Positions 12,887 to 13,707 of a stretch of DNA of 13,707 nucleotides are shown here, piece by piece. The DNA is taken from contig UREB01000026.1 in NCBI GenBank assembly GCA_900546685.1, positions 1 through 13,707 on the forward strand, given 5' to 3'. The notes beneath the pieces were generated by a model. The model was not told the DNA's origin. It saw nothing but the letters and a program-made list of their open reading frames with translations, and did no database searches. The DNA comes from an uncultured Eubacteriales bacterium (GTDB lineage: Bacteria; Bacillota; Clostridia; Christensenellales; QAND01). Position 1 is the first letter of the stretch, and every line of letters begins with the position of its first letter. The translations under genes and the position numbers were made by a program.

Positions 12887-13707
12887 ATGACGATGGAATT
12901 GCTGTCCCCGGCCGGGGATTTTGAAAAATGCCGTACCGCCCTGCATTTTGGCGCGGACGCCGTCTATGCCGGCGGCCCGGGCCTGCACCTGCGCAAGGGC
13001 GCTTCCGGCTTTACGCTGGAAGCATTGGCCAAGGCGGTTCAGTATACGCATGAACAGGGGAAAAAATTCTATGTAACGCTCAACGCCTTTGCCCGGAACG
13101 GCGATCTCGATGCGCTGCCCGATTTGGCAACCGCGTACCAGGCCATGGGGGTAGACGGGGCCATCGTGGCGGACCTGGGGGTATTGTCCGTTTGCAAAAA
13201 GGCCGCGCCGCGCCTGCCGCTGCATATCAGCACGCAGGCAAATTGCGTCAACTACCAGACGGCGCGCATGTACCATGATCTGGGCGCCATCCGCGTCGTG
13301 CTGGCTCGCGAGCTTTCCCTGGAAGAAATCGCCGGCATACGGGCCAAAACGCCAGCCGGCTTAGAGCTGGAGGCGTTTGTGCATGGGGCCATGTGCATGT
13401 CTTACTCCGGGCGCTGCTTTCTCAGCGCCTATCTGACCGGCCGCGACGCCAACCAGGGAGACTGCGCCCAGCCCTGCCGCTGGCAGTATGCACTGATGGA
13501 GCAAACGCGCCCCGGCCAATATTTTCCCGTAGAGCAGGATGAACGCGGCACCTATTTTCTCAGCAGCTATGATCTGTGCATGATCGAGCATTTGGACGAT
13601 CTGCAAAAGGCCGGCGTCAGCTCGCTGAAAATCGAAGGGCGTATGAAATCCCCCTATTATGTTGCCACCGTCACCCATGCCTACCGGCAAGCGCTGGACG
13701 GGGCTGC
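12887..13707 (+). CDS. U32 family protein, TrhP/YrrO-like (3' end missing)
   Basis: The frame is open from ATG 12887 to the window edge, giving the first 273 residues. It starts with MELLSPAGDFEK (3-14), the usual opening of the U32 group containing B. subtilis YrrO and E. coli TrhP. It has the full signature HGAMCMSYSGRCFLSA (166-181) and GDCAQPCRW (191-199), so the four cysteines are at 170, 177, 193 and 197. SSLKIEGRMKSPYYVATVTH follows. The family hydroxylates U34 of some tRNAs using prephenate, and the cysteines likely bind an iron-sulfur cluster. GGGAG lies 7 bases before this ATG; ATG 12893 is in frame but is 13 bases from the site. Another U32 gene lies 750 bases upstream, as in genomes with two paralogues that work together. 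The full length should be about 400 residues. Confidence 0.9.
   Translation, partial: MTMELLSPAGDFEKCRTALHFGADAVYAGGPGLHLRKGASGFTLEALAKAVQYTHEQGKKFYVTLNAFARNGDLDALPDLATAYQAMGVDGAIVADLGVLSVCKKAAPRLPLHISTQANCVNYQTARMYHDLGAIRVVLARELSLEEIAGIRAKTPAGLELEAFVHGAMCMSYSGRCFLSAYLTGRDANQGDCAQPCRWQYALMEQTRPGQYFPVEQDERGTYFLSSYDLCMIEHLDDLQKAGVSSLKIEGRMKSPYYVATVTHAYRQALDGA

Noticed and set aside
1..13707. CRISPR arrays, tRNA or rRNA genes, insertion sequences, phage or integrase genes
   Set aside because: No direct-repeat arrays, cloverleaf sequences, transposase motifs or terminal repeats were seen on either strand by eye.

Overview
The window looks like chromosomal DNA of a GC-rich, Gram-positive, clostridia-like bacterium (Bacillota/Firmicutes). 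The reasons are strong AGGAGG-type ribosome binding sites before most genes, several TTG/GTG starts, a DUF3842 protein, a long CofE-like ligase of the clostridial type, a lipoprotein-anchored peptide-family binding protein and paired U32 proteins. Christensenellales or Oscillospirales would fit, but this is inference. Gene density is high, no gap exceeds 190 bases, and no tRNA, rRNA, CRISPR, insertion sequence or phage gene was seen.

Layout. (1) 1-941 (+): 3' part of a MocR/PdxR-type regulator, ending at a bidirectional terminator shared with the convergent next gene. (2) 979-2172 (-): CofE-like F420-0:L-glutamate ligase homologue with no other F420 gene in view. (3) 2353-2469 (+): a probable 38-residue Lys/Pro-rich protein, TTG start, followed by a terminator that runs into the 3' end of the convergent gene. 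(4) 2503-3561 (-): RelA/SpoT-type alarmone synthetase without a hydrolase domain, with a long C-terminal extension. (5) 3716-4123 (+): DUF3842 protein. (6) 4312-9726 (+): five-gene ABC importer of the dipeptide/oligopeptide/nickel type, in the order permease, permease, lipoprotein, ATPase, ATPase. A good promoter lies upstream, followed by a leader of about 145 bases that ends in a terminator hairpin just before the first ribosome binding site. (7) 9803-10006 (+): 67-residue unknown protein with its own promoter and terminator. (8) 10104-12140 (+): long U32 protein; 12144-12779 (-): DedA membrane protein; 12887-end (+): second U32 protein, cut by the window edge.

How the parts work together. 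The ABC genes form one transport unit, with overlaps of 31 and 8 bases and two short gaps of 25 and 35 bases. Its substrate cannot be fixed from sequence; short peptides are the default. Neither ATPase has the C-terminal cysteines usual in Dpp/Opp ATPases. The two U32 proteins resemble the family that makes prephenate-dependent tRNA/rRNA hydroxylations (TrhP/RlhA) and may act as a pair. The rest are separate housekeeping or regulatory genes.

Most worth a second look: the ABC leader/attenuator, the 38- and 67-residue proteins, the loss of cysteines in both ATPases, the orphan CofE-like ligase, and a 9-bp inverted repeat over the promoter of the second U32 gene. I did not find a clearly new multi-gene system.
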